From positions 1 to 14,991 of the forward strand of contig UROA01000031.1 in the NCBI GenBank assembly GCA_900549355.1: DNA of 14,991 bases. Reading direction: 5' to 3'. The position numbers and the translations under genes are program-made. The stretch is from an uncultured Collinsella sp. Lineage in GTDB: Bacteria > Actinomycetota > Coriobacteriia > Coriobacteriales > Coriobacteriaceae. This document shows, one piece after another, positions 7,600-14,263 of the stretch (the stretch's first letter is position 1; each line of letters opens with the position of its first letter). The notes beneath the pieces were generated by a model. That model was not told the DNA's origin. It did not search any database and was given only the letters and a program-made list of their open reading frames with translations.

Positions 7600-9267
7600 A
7601 TGCCTACTGACATCGAAATCGCACGTTCTGTCACGCCGCTGCCTATTACCGAGGTGGCCAAGAACGCCGGCGTCGACGTTAAGCACCTTATTCCGTACGG
7701 CTTCGACAAGGCTAAGGTCGACTATTCACTGCTCAACGAGTCGACTGATCACCAGGCCAAGCTCGTCCTCGTGACCGCCATCAACCCCACGCCCGCCGGC
7801 GAGGGCAAGACCACCACGACCATCGGTCTGGCCGATGGCCTGCGTCGCCGCGGCGTCAAGAGTGCCGTGGCCCTGCGCGAGCCTTCGCTCGGTCCCGTCT
7901 TTGGCGTAAAGGGCGGTGCCGCCGGCGGCGGTTGGGCCCAGGTCATCCCTATGGAGGACATCAACCTGCACTTTACCGGCGACTTCCACGCTATCGGTGC
8001 TGCCAACAACCTGCTGGCCGCCATGCTCGATAACCACATCCAGCAGGGCAATCAGCTCGGTATTGACGTTAAGCGCATCACCTGGAAGCGCGTTGTCGAC
8101 ATGAACGACCGCCAGCTGCGCCATGTTATCGACGGCATTGGCGGCAAGGCCCAGGGCGTGCCGCGCGAGGACGGCTTCGATATCACCGTTGCCTCCGAGG
8201 TCATGGCAATCCTGTGCCTGTCCACGAGCATCAACGACCTCAAGGAGCGCTTGGGCGAGATCGTCGTCGGCTACAGCTATGCCGGCGACCCCGTCCGCGC
8301 CCGCGACCTCAAGGCTCAGGGCGCCATGGCTGCGCTGCTTAAGGATGCGCTCAAGCCCAACTTGGTGCAAACACTCGAGGGCACGCCCGCGTTTGTCCAC
8401 GGCGGTCCCTTCGCCAACATTGCCCACGGCTGCAACTCTATCATGGCCACGCGTATGGCGATGCGCTTTGGCGATGTTGCCATTACCGAGGCCGGCTTCG
8501 GTGCCGATCTGGGTGCCGAGAAGTTCCTCGACATCAAGTGCCGCATGACGGGCGTTCGCCCCAGCGCCGTCGTGATCGTCGCTACCGCTCGTGCGCTTAA
8601 GTACAACGGTGGCGTCGCCAAGGCCGACCTCAACGAGGAGAACCTCGAAGCACTCAAGGCTGGCATGCCCAACCTGCTGCGTCACGTCGACAACATCCAG
8701 AACGTTTATGGTCTGCCCTGCGTGGTCGCCATCAACCGCTTCCCGACGGACACCGAGGCCGAGCTTGCGCTCATCGAGTCCGAGTGCCAGAAGCTCGGTG
8801 TCAACGTTAAACTGTCCGAGGTCTGGGCCAAGGGCGGCGAGGGCGCGCTCGAGCTGGCCGATGAGGTCATGCGTCTGATTGAGCAGCCGAGCAAGCTCAA
8901 GTTTGCCTATGAGGACGGCGCTGATGTCGCTGATGCCCTCGAGGCCGTTGCCACCAAGGTCTACCGCGCCGACGGCGTTGACTTTACGCCGGCCGCCAAG
9001 CGCCAGCTCGCCGAGCTGCGCGAGAATGGCTTTGGCAACCTGCCGGTGTGCGTCGCCAAGACGCAGTACAGCTTTAGCGACAACGCCAAGGCCCTGGGCG
9101 CTCCCGAGAACTTCCGCATCACCGTGCGTGAGCTCAAGGTTTCTGCCGGCGCCCACTTTGTGGTCGCGCTGACCGGCAGCGTTCTGACCATGCCGGGTCT
9201 GCCCAAGGTGCCCGCGGCCGAGAACATCGACGTCGACAACGACGGCAACATCACCGGCCTGTTCTAA
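7600..9267 (+). CDS. fhs: Formate-tetrahydrofolate ligase
   Basis: A 555-residue cytoplasmic enzyme joining formate to tetrahydrofolate with ATP to give 10-formyl-THF, the entry of formate into the one-carbon pool. This step belongs to the methyl branch of the Wood-Ljungdahl pathway and to purine synthesis in anaerobes. The nucleotide loop [11 protein letters not shown] is at 62-72, followed by the family blocks [18 protein letters not shown] (94-111) and [12 protein letters not shown] (121-132). Length matches the family (about 556). ATG at 7600 is supported by GAAAGGA (7587-7593); the frame is open back to 7525, but that stretch covers the promoter and has no homology. It stands alone between its own promoter and terminator, with no folD or fchA neighbour in view. 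Confidence 0.97.
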   Translation: MPTDIEIARSVTPLPITEVAKNAGVDVKHLIPYGFDKAKVDYSLLNESTDHQAKLVLVTAINPTPAGEGKTTTTIGLADGLRRRGVKSAVALREPSLGPVFGVKGGAAGGGWAQVIPMEDINLHFTGDFHAIGAANNLLAAMLDNHIQQGNQLGIDVKRITWKRVVDMNDRQLRHVIDGIGGKAQGVPREDGFDITVASEVMAILCLSTSINDLKERLGEIVVGYSYAGDPVRARDLKAQGAMAALLKDALKPNLVQTLEGTPAFVHGGPFANIAHGCNSIMATRMAMRFGDVAITEAGFGADLGAEKFLDIKCRMTGVRPSAVVIVATARALKYNGGVAKADLNEENLEALKAGMPNLLRHVDNIQNVYGLPCVVAINRFPTDTEAELALIESECQKLGVNVKLSEVWAKGGEGALELADEVMRLIEQPSKLKFAYEDGADVADALEAVATKVYRADGVDFTPAAKRQLAELRENGFGNLPVCVAKTQYSFSDNAKALGAPENFRITVRELKVSAGAHFVVALTGSVLTMPGLPKVPAAENIDVDNDGNITGLF

Positions 9268-9292
9268 GTCTGCTGTCCATAGCTGCTTGTCC

Positions 9293-9328
9293 GCCCCGCC
9301 GTGCCCACAAGGCCCGGCGGGGCTTTTT
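9293..9328 (+). terminator. Rho-independent terminator of fhs
   Basis: GCCCCGCCG (9293-9301) pairs perfectly with CGGCGGGGC (9315-9323), with three further pairs inside the loop (GCC 9303-9305 with GGC 9311-9313), and is followed by TTTTT (9324-9328). It is 25 bases after the fhs stop. Confidence 0.93.
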
Positions 9329-9395
9329 GATCCTTAGGCCCGCGCATGTCTTGTAGATACCGACGGACTCTGCCCATCATAGGCTTTTGCGCGGG

Positions 9396-9401
9396 TAGAA
9401 T
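9396..9401 (+). promoter_or_regulatory. Candidate -10 box upstream of the membrane protein gene
   Basis: TAGAAT preceded by GGG, 45 bases before the ATG at 9447. No convincing -35 is visible. The box abuts the right arm of a 7-bp inverted repeat, CCCGCGC (9339-9345) with GCGCGGG (9389-9395), which could be an operator or chance. Confidence 0.3.
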
Positions 9402-9446
9402 GCATGGATAACTTGATGCTTACAGGCGACGGAAGGGAATCGTTGC

Positions 9447-10436
9447 ATGGATCAGGACAAAACAACCGTGATGGGCGGCTACGGTTCCGCGCAGGCTGGC
9501 GATAACGCCGATGCAACCCGCGTTGTTCCCAACCCCGGTTATACCGACCCCGCCGCGACGCAGCCTTCTGCCGAGCCCACCCGGGTTATGGGCTATGGAG
9601 ACACGGCGCAGGATTCTTACGCTGCATCTTCGCAAGGCCCCTATGGCAACGCAGCTCCGGATCCGTTTGATTACTCTCCGCAGGATTCTTATGCTGCCTC
9701 GACGCCGAATCCCTATGATGGCCTGCCGCAGAATCCCATTCCGCAGCCTCAGCAGACGACGTATATGCCTCGCACGGCGCAGCCTCGCTACGAGTCGCAC
9801 GAGCCGTATCGCGAGTGCCCCAAGTCGATTCCGCAATATGGCGAGGACGAGGAGAAGAAGCCGTCGCGTTCGTCGAGCGTGATCAAGAAGATCCTCATCG
9901 TGCTGGCGATTTTCTTTGCGCTGTCGGTTGTGTTTGCCATCGTGTCGGGCATGCTCAACAAGCGGGGGAGTTCAACGGCCGATACCACTGCCGAGCAAAC
10001 CGAGTTCGCCTCGTCTAGCACCGTCGATCTGAGCGATATCCCGGGGCAGTACTGGTCCAACGCCAAGAAGATCCTCAAGTCGCGCGGCGCCGATCTTTCG
10101 AATGCCGTGGTCCTGACTGATGATGGCTCAACGCCCGTCGTCGATGCCAACTGGGTCGTTACTTCTGCCTACTATAACGACAGCGGCAACCTCGAAATTC
10201 AGCTCACGCACAAGAACAGCTCGGGCAACTCGTCCGACGGACAAAGCGGTACCGACAGCTCGAGCTCCAATACGCTGGAGGACTTGAGCAACAAGGTACA
10301 GGAGTTGGGAGACAAGGCGCAAGAGCTGGGCGACACGGCACAAAACCTGGGTGATACCGCGCAGAACTTGGGCGGCTTGGCGACGGATGCCTGGAACGCC
10401 CTGCAAAACGGCATCTCGGGCGCGCAGGGAAACTAG
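9447..10436 (+). CDS. Single-pass membrane protein with TxV-motif cytosolic tail and heptad-repeat C-terminus
   Basis: A 329-residue protein of unknown function. Residues 1-140 are a low-complexity, Pro/Tyr/Gln-rich tail holding three similar sites, DKTTVMG (4-10), DATRVVP (22-28) and EPTRVMG (43-49), and a repeated QDSYAAS (55-61 and 79-85). A basic stretch (KKPSR...KK) precedes one membrane segment at about 148-170, so the tail is probably cytosolic. Outside follow a Ser/Thr-rich linker and a small folded region (about 195-256, with DIPGQYWSNAKKIL and NWVVTSAYY) that loosely recalls PASTA-type repeats. Then come a Ser/Gly linker and seven-residue repeats of the type AQ[EN]LGDT (about 284-311). 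The TxV sites resemble Ser/Thr-kinase/FHA-binding sites in actinobacterial proteins; that link is inference. The ribosome-binding site GGAAGGG is at 9431-9437. Confidence 0.85.
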   Translation: MDQDKTTVMGGYGSAQAGDNADATRVVPNPGYTDPAATQPSAEPTRVMGYGDTAQDSYAASSQGPYGNAAPDPFDYSPQDSYAASTPNPYDGLPQNPIPQPQQTTYMPRTAQPRYESHEPYRECPKSIPQYGEDEEKKPSRSSSVIKKILIVLAIFFALSVVFAIVSGMLNKRGSSTADTTAEQTEFASSSTVDLSDIPGQYWSNAKKILKSRGADLSNAVVLTDDGSTPVVDANWVVTSAYYNDSGNLEIQLTHKNSSGNSSDGQSGTDSSSSNTLEDLSNKVQELGDKAQELGDTAQNLGDTAQNLGGLATDAWNALQNGISGAQGN

Positions 10437-10448
10437 CTGTTAAGCAGG

Positions 10449-11630
10449 CTACAACTGCTCGGCCGGACGCTCGGGCGAGCTAAAGCCCGAATCAAACGTG
10501 ACGACGCATGAGGCATCGGGTCGGCGCTCGTGCACGATGCGCGTGACGAGCTCCAGCAGTTCCTCGTCGGATATGTCAAAGCCGTCGGGACGCACCAGGT
10601 CAAACGAAACGAACCCGTCGTGCTCGTGCAGGTCGTGGATGGAGAGCGCGGGATCGATCTGCATGACGCCGCGCTTGACCCAGCTGCGCAGGTCGTCGCT
10701 GGTGGTGGCGATGGGGTCGCAGTGCAGCGTGATATCGATGCCCATTTGGCGCTTGATGTCGTGCTCGATGGTGTCCAAAATCTCGTGGTGCTCAAATGCG
10801 TCGCCCTCGCCGGGCATCTCCACGTGGGCGCTGGCAAACTGACGACCGGGGCCGTAGTCGTGCACCATCAGGTCGTGTGTGCCCAAGACCTGCGGATAGG
10901 ACATGATCTTATCGCGGATTGCCTGGACGAGCTTGGGGTCGGGCGCTTGCCCCAGCAATGGGCTGATGGCGTCGCGCACTAGGCCCATGCCGCTGATGCA
11001 GATGAAGATGCCCACACCCAGGCCTGCCCAGCCATCGAGGTCAAAGCCGGTCGTCTGCGAAATAAGCGCCGCCACCAAGACCGAGCCCGAGGTGATGACG
11101 TCGTTTTTGGAGTCCTGCGCCGTGGCGATGAGCGTTTCGGAATCGATGCGGTTACCCAGCGTGCGGTTGAACGCGGCCATCCAGAGCTTTACGAGCATGG
11201 ACGTAGCCAGTGCCGCAAGGGAAATGAACGTGTAAGCGGTGGGGGAAGGCTTGATGATCTTGGTGACCGACTCGAGGATCAGGTTGATGCCGACGGCGCA
11301 AACCAGGACGGCGACGAACAGGCCGGCTAGGTACTCATAGCGGCCGTGACCATAGGGGTGGCCTTCGTCTGCCGGGCGGCTGGCAAGGCGGAACCCGAGC
11401 AGGCTCACGATGTTGCTCGAGGCATCGGAGAGGTTGTTGAAAGCGTCGGCGATGAGGGAGACGGAGCCGGCGAGCAGGCCCGCGATGCCCTTGGCCAGGC
11501 ACAGGGTGATGTTGAGTCCAATGCAGATGAGGCTTGCGGTAAAACCCGCGTTGGTGCGGCAAGATGCATCGACCGGCTCGTCCTCGCTGCCGGGAACAAG
11601 CGTATGTACCAGCCGATTTACAAATAGCAT
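10449..11630 (-). CDS. Cation diffusion facilitator family transporter, probably Mn2+/Fe2+ efflux
   Basis: A 393-residue inner-membrane metal/proton antiporter with about six membrane helices (about 28-210) and a cytosolic C-terminal dimerisation region. Family signatures are ADAFNNLSD (61-69) and HPYGHGRYEYL (91-101). Metal site A would be Asn65/Asp69 on helix 2 and Asp173/Asp177 (DSKND) on helix 5. Zinc exporters normally have HxxxD on helix 5, so DxxxD points to manganese or iron (inference). About 85 residues follow the usual C-terminal domain and look like a second small domain (about 310-380). The start ATG at 11630 is preferred because GAGGA (plus-strand 11639-11643) lies 8 bases upstream; ATG at 11651 lacks one. 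The gene converges on the membrane protein, with 12 bases between their stop codons and no terminator. Confidence 0.93.
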   Translation of the reverse strand: MLFVNRLVHTLVPGSEDEPVDASCRTNAGFTASLICIGLNITLCLAKGIAGLLAGSVSLIADAFNNLSDASSNIVSLLGFRLASRPADEGHPYGHGRYEYLAGLFVAVLVCAVGINLILESVTKIIKPSPTAYTFISLAALATSMLVKLWMAAFNRTLGNRIDSETLIATAQDSKNDVITSGSVLVAALISQTTGFDLDGWAGLGVGIFICISGMGLVRDAISPLLGQAPDPKLVQAIRDKIMSYPQVLGTHDLMVHDYGPGRQFASAHVEMPGEGDAFEHHEILDTIEHDIKRQMGIDITLHCDPIATTSDDLRSWVKRGVMQIDPALSIHDLHEHDGFVSFDLVRPDGFDISDEELLELVTRIVHERRPDASCVVTFDSGFSSPERPAEQL

Positions 11631-11663
11631 AGCGGTCGTCCTCACAATCATGTTTAAGGGGAT

Positions 11664-11669
11664 AGTGTA
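11664..11669 (-). promoter_or_regulatory. Candidate -10 box of the CDF transporter gene
   Basis: Reads TACACT on the minus strand, 33 bases before the chosen ATG at 11630. If transcription starts about 7 bases below it, the leader just covers the ribosome-binding site and the ATG at 11651 would have almost no leader, supporting the shorter protein. The -35 region is weak. Confidence 0.3.
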
Positions 11670-11756
11670 GCTCGCGCGGGGGCGCCGTGCACCGATGCTC
11701 AGAAAATGCAGCAATAGTCTGCCGGTGCTAACGAGCGAGCCTTCTCGTCTGCCTGG

Positions 11757-11794
11757 GTGGTCCATTTTGGGCCACATGGGTATGGGCACGTGCC
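11757..11794. promoter_or_regulatory. Paired dyads in the divergent promoter region
   Basis: Two dyads lie between the divergent transporter and zinc-ribbon genes: GTGGTCC (11757-11763) with GGGCCAC (11769-11775), one G-T pair and a 5-base centre, and the perfect 10-bp palindrome GGCACGTGCC (11785-11794). They could be operators or a leader hairpin. No regulator is identified. Confidence 0.35.
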
Positions 11795-11848
11795 TGTTTG
11801 ATCGACATACTTAATGCCGACAGCCCCTGTGCAAAGGAGGACGTTTCC

Positions 11849-13186
11849 ATGAACGAGATGTTTGCCATTAAATGTCAAAACTGCGGCGGCCCTATGTACA
11901 CACACCAAGCTAAGCGCAGCTTTGAGTGCGCTTATTGCGGTGCGGTCATTCCGTGGCAGGCGGACGCCGGAGAGCCCAAGAGCGCTTTGGGCATTCGCCA
12001 TACGCCGTTGACGGTGGTGGATGGACTGCTCAAGCTCACGCATGTGTCGCAACTCGAGCGCCCGGAGGACCCGGACTGGTATTTCTTCAATTCGCACTGG
12101 CGCAATCAGTCGGTCCTGGAACATCTGCTGTGGGAGGATCGCGGCACGGCGCAAGAGTTCCAAGAGGCTACGCATGTGAGCATTCCTTGCCCCTTCTGCG
12201 GAGCGTCCTTTGAGGGCGAGTCAACGCAGCGTGTGTTTGAGTGCCCGTCCTGCGGCAACAAGATCGGCATTGCCGACCTGCTCAAGCCCGGTACCTTCAG
12301 CAAGCGTCTGACCATGGGCGTGGGTGCAGAGTATGTGCCGGAGCAGGGCATTCCCTGCGAAATCTCGCCGCAGCAGGCACGTGCCAACGCACTGCAGCTG
12401 GTGCGCCAGTACCCCGACGCCTTTGCCGGGCACGACGTGGAAGATGCGATCCAAAACGACATGATGCTCTTCTATTTCCCCATGGCGCTGGCGGACCTGC
12501 GCATGATGGCGAGTTTCCCGGGCAAGGGCCTGAGCAAGGAAACCCTGGTGTACTACGAGGTGCTCGACTGGGCATACCCCAGGGCAAACTACCTGGACGT
12601 TCGCCTCATGGGCATTTTGGAGCCGTGGGACTTTGCCAAGGTCGGGCCGTTCGATCCCGCCATGCAGGAGGGCGACTTCCGCGTTGTCTCCGTCGATGCG
12701 TCTACCAAGGACCAGGTGGTCATTGATAAGCTGGCGCTCGACGTTGCGGGCAACGATGCCGAGGCTGTACTCGGGCTCAATAAAAAGAGCATCCGCACGT
12801 GGGCATGCAAGGCCCGCAAGCACAAGGACGGCCTAGTTATGGTGCCGGTGTACTTTGTCGACCGTCCGGCAACGGACAGCCGCGACGGCGAGCAGGTGCG
12901 CATCGCCGTAAACGGCCAGACGGGTCGTGCGGCCGCGGTGGTGTTTAGCGACAAGCGCGAGACGCATATCGTGGCGCCGCTCAACCCGAGTCTGCATCTG
13001 TCCGGAGAAAGCACCGTGCACGCCACACCCGTCGAGGTCAAATATGTTAAATCGCCGTTCCTATACCAGATCGTGCGCCGTGGAGACGGCGAGCAGCCGC
13101 GTCAGGTGGCAGCCGCCGTCGAGGGTTCTTACCGAGAGGAAAAGCCCAAACGCAAGGGCTTGTTCGCTGCGATCTTTGGGAAGTAG
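11849..13186 (+). CDS. Protein with two N-terminal zinc ribbons, function unknown
   Basis: A 445-residue, apparently soluble protein. Two C-x2-C...C-x2-C ribbons are plain: Cys9/12/27/30 and Cys114/117/132/135. A central region (about 145-330) has no motif I recognise. The C-terminal part contains VPVYFVD (about 332-338) and then VNGQTGR (about 354-360), resembling proteins often labelled TFIIB-type zinc ribbon proteins in Firmicutes and Actinobacteria, which share a Y-x-P-x-Y...NGQTG pattern. The tail is basic with a short hydrophobic end (KPKRKGLFAAIFGK). Ribbons of this kind usually bind nucleic acid or protein partners; nothing here decides which. ATG at 11849 follows an excellent AAAGGAGG (11833-11840); the frame extends upstream to 11798 without support. 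It is divergent from the metal transporter and no terminator is seen after it. Confidence 0.85.
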   Translation: MNEMFAIKCQNCGGPMYTHQAKRSFECAYCGAVIPWQADAGEPKSALGIRHTPLTVVDGLLKLTHVSQLERPEDPDWYFFNSHWRNQSVLEHLLWEDRGTAQEFQEATHVSIPCPFCGASFEGESTQRVFECPSCGNKIGIADLLKPGTFSKRLTMGVGAEYVPEQGIPCEISPQQARANALQLVRQYPDAFAGHDVEDAIQNDMMLFYFPMALADLRMMASFPGKGLSKETLVYYEVLDWAYPRANYLDVRLMGILEPWDFAKVGPFDPAMQEGDFRVVSVDASTKDQVVIDKLALDVAGNDAEAVLGLNKKSIRTWACKARKHKDGLVMVPVYFVDRPATDSRDGEQVRIAVNGQTGRAAAVVFSDKRETHIVAPLNPSLHLSGESTVHATPVEVKYVKSPFLYQIVRRGDGEQPRQVAAAVEGSYREEKPKRKGLFAAIFGK

Positions 13187-13324
13187 GGGAGTAGCGCCGG
13201 TTGTTGCCGTAACGTGATGGCCGGGGGTGCGGGGCGGCTCTCAGGAGTGCGGGCTGCTGTCTGATTGTTTGAGGGTGCCAGATGTAAATAAACAGTGGAG
13301 CGGCTGCAAAAGAGCTGCCTCACT
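13187..13324. other. Non-coding spacer after the zinc-ribbon gene
   Basis: No ORF with a credible ribosome-binding site. Only weak structure is visible: a hairpin GGCTGC (13302-13307) with GCTGCC (13314-13319), one mismatch, and GGAGCGG (13297-13303) complementary to CCGCTCC (13352-13358). The second pairing would extend the small RNA leftward if transcription begins here instead of at about 13340. Confidence 0.4.
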
Positions 13325-13391
13325 GGGTAAAATCAGGTTGTGCCGCGGAACCCGCTCCTCAGCGCTTAAACTTCAGAGACGCGGGCAACGC
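13325..13391 (+). repeat. Copy A of an inverted three-block repeat
   Basis: Three blocks in order: GGGTAAAATC (13325-13334), TGCCGCGGAACCCGC (13341-13355) and GCGGGCAACGC (13381-13391). The same three blocks occur in the same order on the other strand at 13634-13592, with 35 of 36 block positions identical. Block 1 contains TAAAAT and could be a -10 box. Block 2 folds as GCGG-AAC-CCGC, and its CCCGC can instead pair with GCGGG of block 3. Confidence 0.65.
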
Positions 13392-13431
13392 AGGTATTAT
13401 CGTCTAGGGCCGGCTGCAACCGGCCCTTTTC
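13340..13431 (+). ncRNA. Candidate small RNA ending at an intrinsic terminator
   Basis: A terminator (13407-13430) has no protein gene ahead of it for over 200 bases. TAAAAT (13328-13333) would start a transcript near 13340, giving about 90 nt. Its 5' end would be the TGCCGCGGAACCCGC block, with CCCGC (13351-13355) able to pair with GCGGG (13381-13385). A convincing -35 is lacking (TGCAAA at 13305-13310 is poor), so the 5' end is uncertain and could lie farther upstream. I do not recognise a known RNA family; a Collinsella-specific RNA motif is possible. Confidence 0.4.
13407..13430 (+). terminator. Rho-independent terminator of the candidate small RNA
   Basis: GGGCCGG (13407-13413) pairs with CCGGCCC (13420-13426) around the loop CTGCAA, followed by TTTT. 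An A-T pair (13406/13427) extends the stem. The minus-strand side lacks a T-run, so it is directional for the plus strand. Confidence 0.8.
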
Positions 13432-13472
13432 TATGACTCCCCTCCTTTTTCTCTCCCCCCCTCTTTTATCCG

Positions 13473-13565
13473 TTACTGCTTATATTCCCGCCAGATCGCG
13501 TAGAGGTTCCGGGCAATGCCGGTCGCGTACATCGAGAGGCGCAGGATTTCAAGAAACAAGTTCAT
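13473..13565 (-). CDS. 30-residue small ORF, possible toxin-like or leader peptide
   Basis: Translates to a 30-residue peptide beginning MNLFLEILRL and ending IWREYKQ, mostly hydrophobic/aromatic residues broken by charges every few positions, with a charged end; an amphipathic helix is plausible. GGGGTGA (plus-strand 13571-13577) sits 5 bases before the ATG, a good ribosome-binding site. Upstream, copy B of the inverted repeat supplies a possible TAAAAT -10 box (13626-13631) and a structured 54-nt leader. It converges on the candidate small RNA and is followed by a long purine tract on its strand. I do not recognise the sequence; size and arrangement recall type I toxins such as Fst, but this is inference only. 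Confidence 0.4.
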   Translation of the reverse strand: MNLFLEILRLSMYATGIARNLYAIWREYKQ

Positions 13566-13591
13566 AGGCTTCACCCCAATCGGAGATCGGA

Positions 13592-13634
13592 GCGTTGCCC
13601 GCAGGCGGATTCCGCGGCAGACAAGATTTTACCC
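13592..13634 (-). repeat. Copy B of the inverted three-block repeat
   Basis: Read on the minus strand: GGGTAAAATC (13634-13625), TGCCGCGGAATCCGC (13619-13605) and GCGGGCAACGC (13602-13592). Blocks 2 and 3 are only 2 bases apart here against 25 in copy A. The copy lies just upstream of the 30-residue ORF and would form its promoter and leader, or the right terminal inverted repeat of a ~310-bp unit. Confidence 0.65.
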
Positions 13635-13930
13635 TATACGCCGCAGCGGGGGATATCTGACCCCAGTGTTAGAGTGGTGTCCATCTGCATGGATGACCGG
13701 GCATGATCGCGACATGTCCTGGAGTTGAAATGCCGCTGGGGATACGAGGGGGAGCCGGGGTCGGATGTTGGGGCTCAACGAAGCAAGTGGCGCTTCTGTC
13801 TTTTTGGGATCGGGGATGCGAATCAGCCTGCAGCAATGGGCCCAGCTCGATTCGGGGCGCAGTGAGTCCCGAATCGAGCGTTCCTGGCTGCCATGCATGT
13901 CAGGTGATGAAAGCCCACAGCGGCATCGCC
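13635..13930. other. Gene-poor stretch, no supported coding sequence
   Basis: Longer frames exist on both strands but lack ribosome-binding sites, codon bias and recognisable motifs. Visible structure: TCCAT/ATGGA small dyad near 13680, a weak 5-bp stem GAAGC/GCTTC (13780-13796) followed by TTTTT (13801-13805), and the 12-bp inverted repeat listed separately. The stretch may be remains of a lost gene or mobile element. Confidence 0.45.
13845..13879. repeat. 12-bp perfect inverted repeat
   Basis: GCTCGATTCGGG (13845-13856) and CCCGAATCGAGC (13868-13879) are exact complements around an 11-base centre. It lies 52 bases beyond the stop of the helix-turn-helix gene, but no T-run follows on either strand, so a terminator is unlikely. 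A protein-binding or recombination site is an alternative. Confidence 0.75.
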
Positions 13931-14257
13931 TTACACGGCAACGGGGGCCTCTTTGGGGCGTCCCACCCTTGGTGCATCGGCGAGTCGTGCCTCGATGGAG
14001 GCTTTGGACATCATGCGCTTGGTGCCATCCTTCCATGAATCCAGCAGTCCTGCATTTAGCAGTTGTGACACCCGTGCTGAGCTAACACCGAGCATACGCG
14101 CGGCATCCACTGCGGTGACGGCGGGAATGTCGCCGAGTTCGCGGTTGACGGCTACAGCGATAATCTTGCCGCCATGTCGCGGCTCATGTCCGAAGTCTGG
14201 CACGGGAAGTTCAATGCCGTCCGAATCAAAGAACTCGAATTCCCATACGTAAACCAG
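13931..14257 (-). CDS. Helix-turn-helix DNA-binding protein with probable CTG start
   Basis: A 108-residue protein read from a CTG codon at 14257. An acidic, aromatic N-terminal part (about 1-30, with WEFEFFDSDGIELP) is followed by a small excisionase/MerR-like helix-turn-helix at about 48-92: TAVDAARMLGVS, then SARVSQLL as recognition helix, then WKDGTKRMMSKASIEARL. The tail is Pro/Ala-rich. The first standard start in frame is GTG at 14203, but nothing like a ribosome-binding site precedes it. AGGAGG lies 6 bases before the CTG, an in-frame stop sits just ahead of AGGAGG, and a TATTAT box lies 11 bases further up. Role: local transcription factor or a remnant of a mobile element; target unknown. 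No toxin or integrase partner is adjacent. Confidence 0.7.
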   Translation of the reverse strand: MVYVWEFEFFDSDGIELPVPDFGHEPRHGGKIIAVAVNRELGDIPAVTAVDAARMLGVSSARVSQLLNAGLLDSWKDGTKRMMSKASIEARLADAPRVGRPKEAPVAV

Positions 14258-14263
14258 GTAAGA

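Noticed and set aside
7726..9156. 476-codon open frame on the minus strand opposite fhs
   Set aside because: Shadow of the strongly conserved fhs gene; no motifs.
11598..11789. Longer N-terminus for the CDF transporter (starts at 11789 or 11651)
   Set aside because: No ribosome-binding site for either; the extension covers the likely promoter and does not look like transporter sequence.
13335..13360. Resemblance to a T-box antiterminator (AGG...TGCCGCGGAAC)
   Set aside because: The required TGGN is missing, no stem I is visible, and no aminoacyl-tRNA synthetase or amino acid gene follows the terminator.
13361..13395. Likeness to the start of a c-di-AMP (ydaO) riboswitch (CGCTTAA...CAGAG.CGGG)
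   Set aside because: Only one short part matches; the remaining conserved blocks and the closing stem partner are absent and no gene follows.
13629..14036. 135-codon minus-strand frame overlapping the helix-turn-helix gene
   Set aside because: Overlaps a recognisable DNA-binding protein in another frame, has no ribosome-binding site and no recognisable motif.
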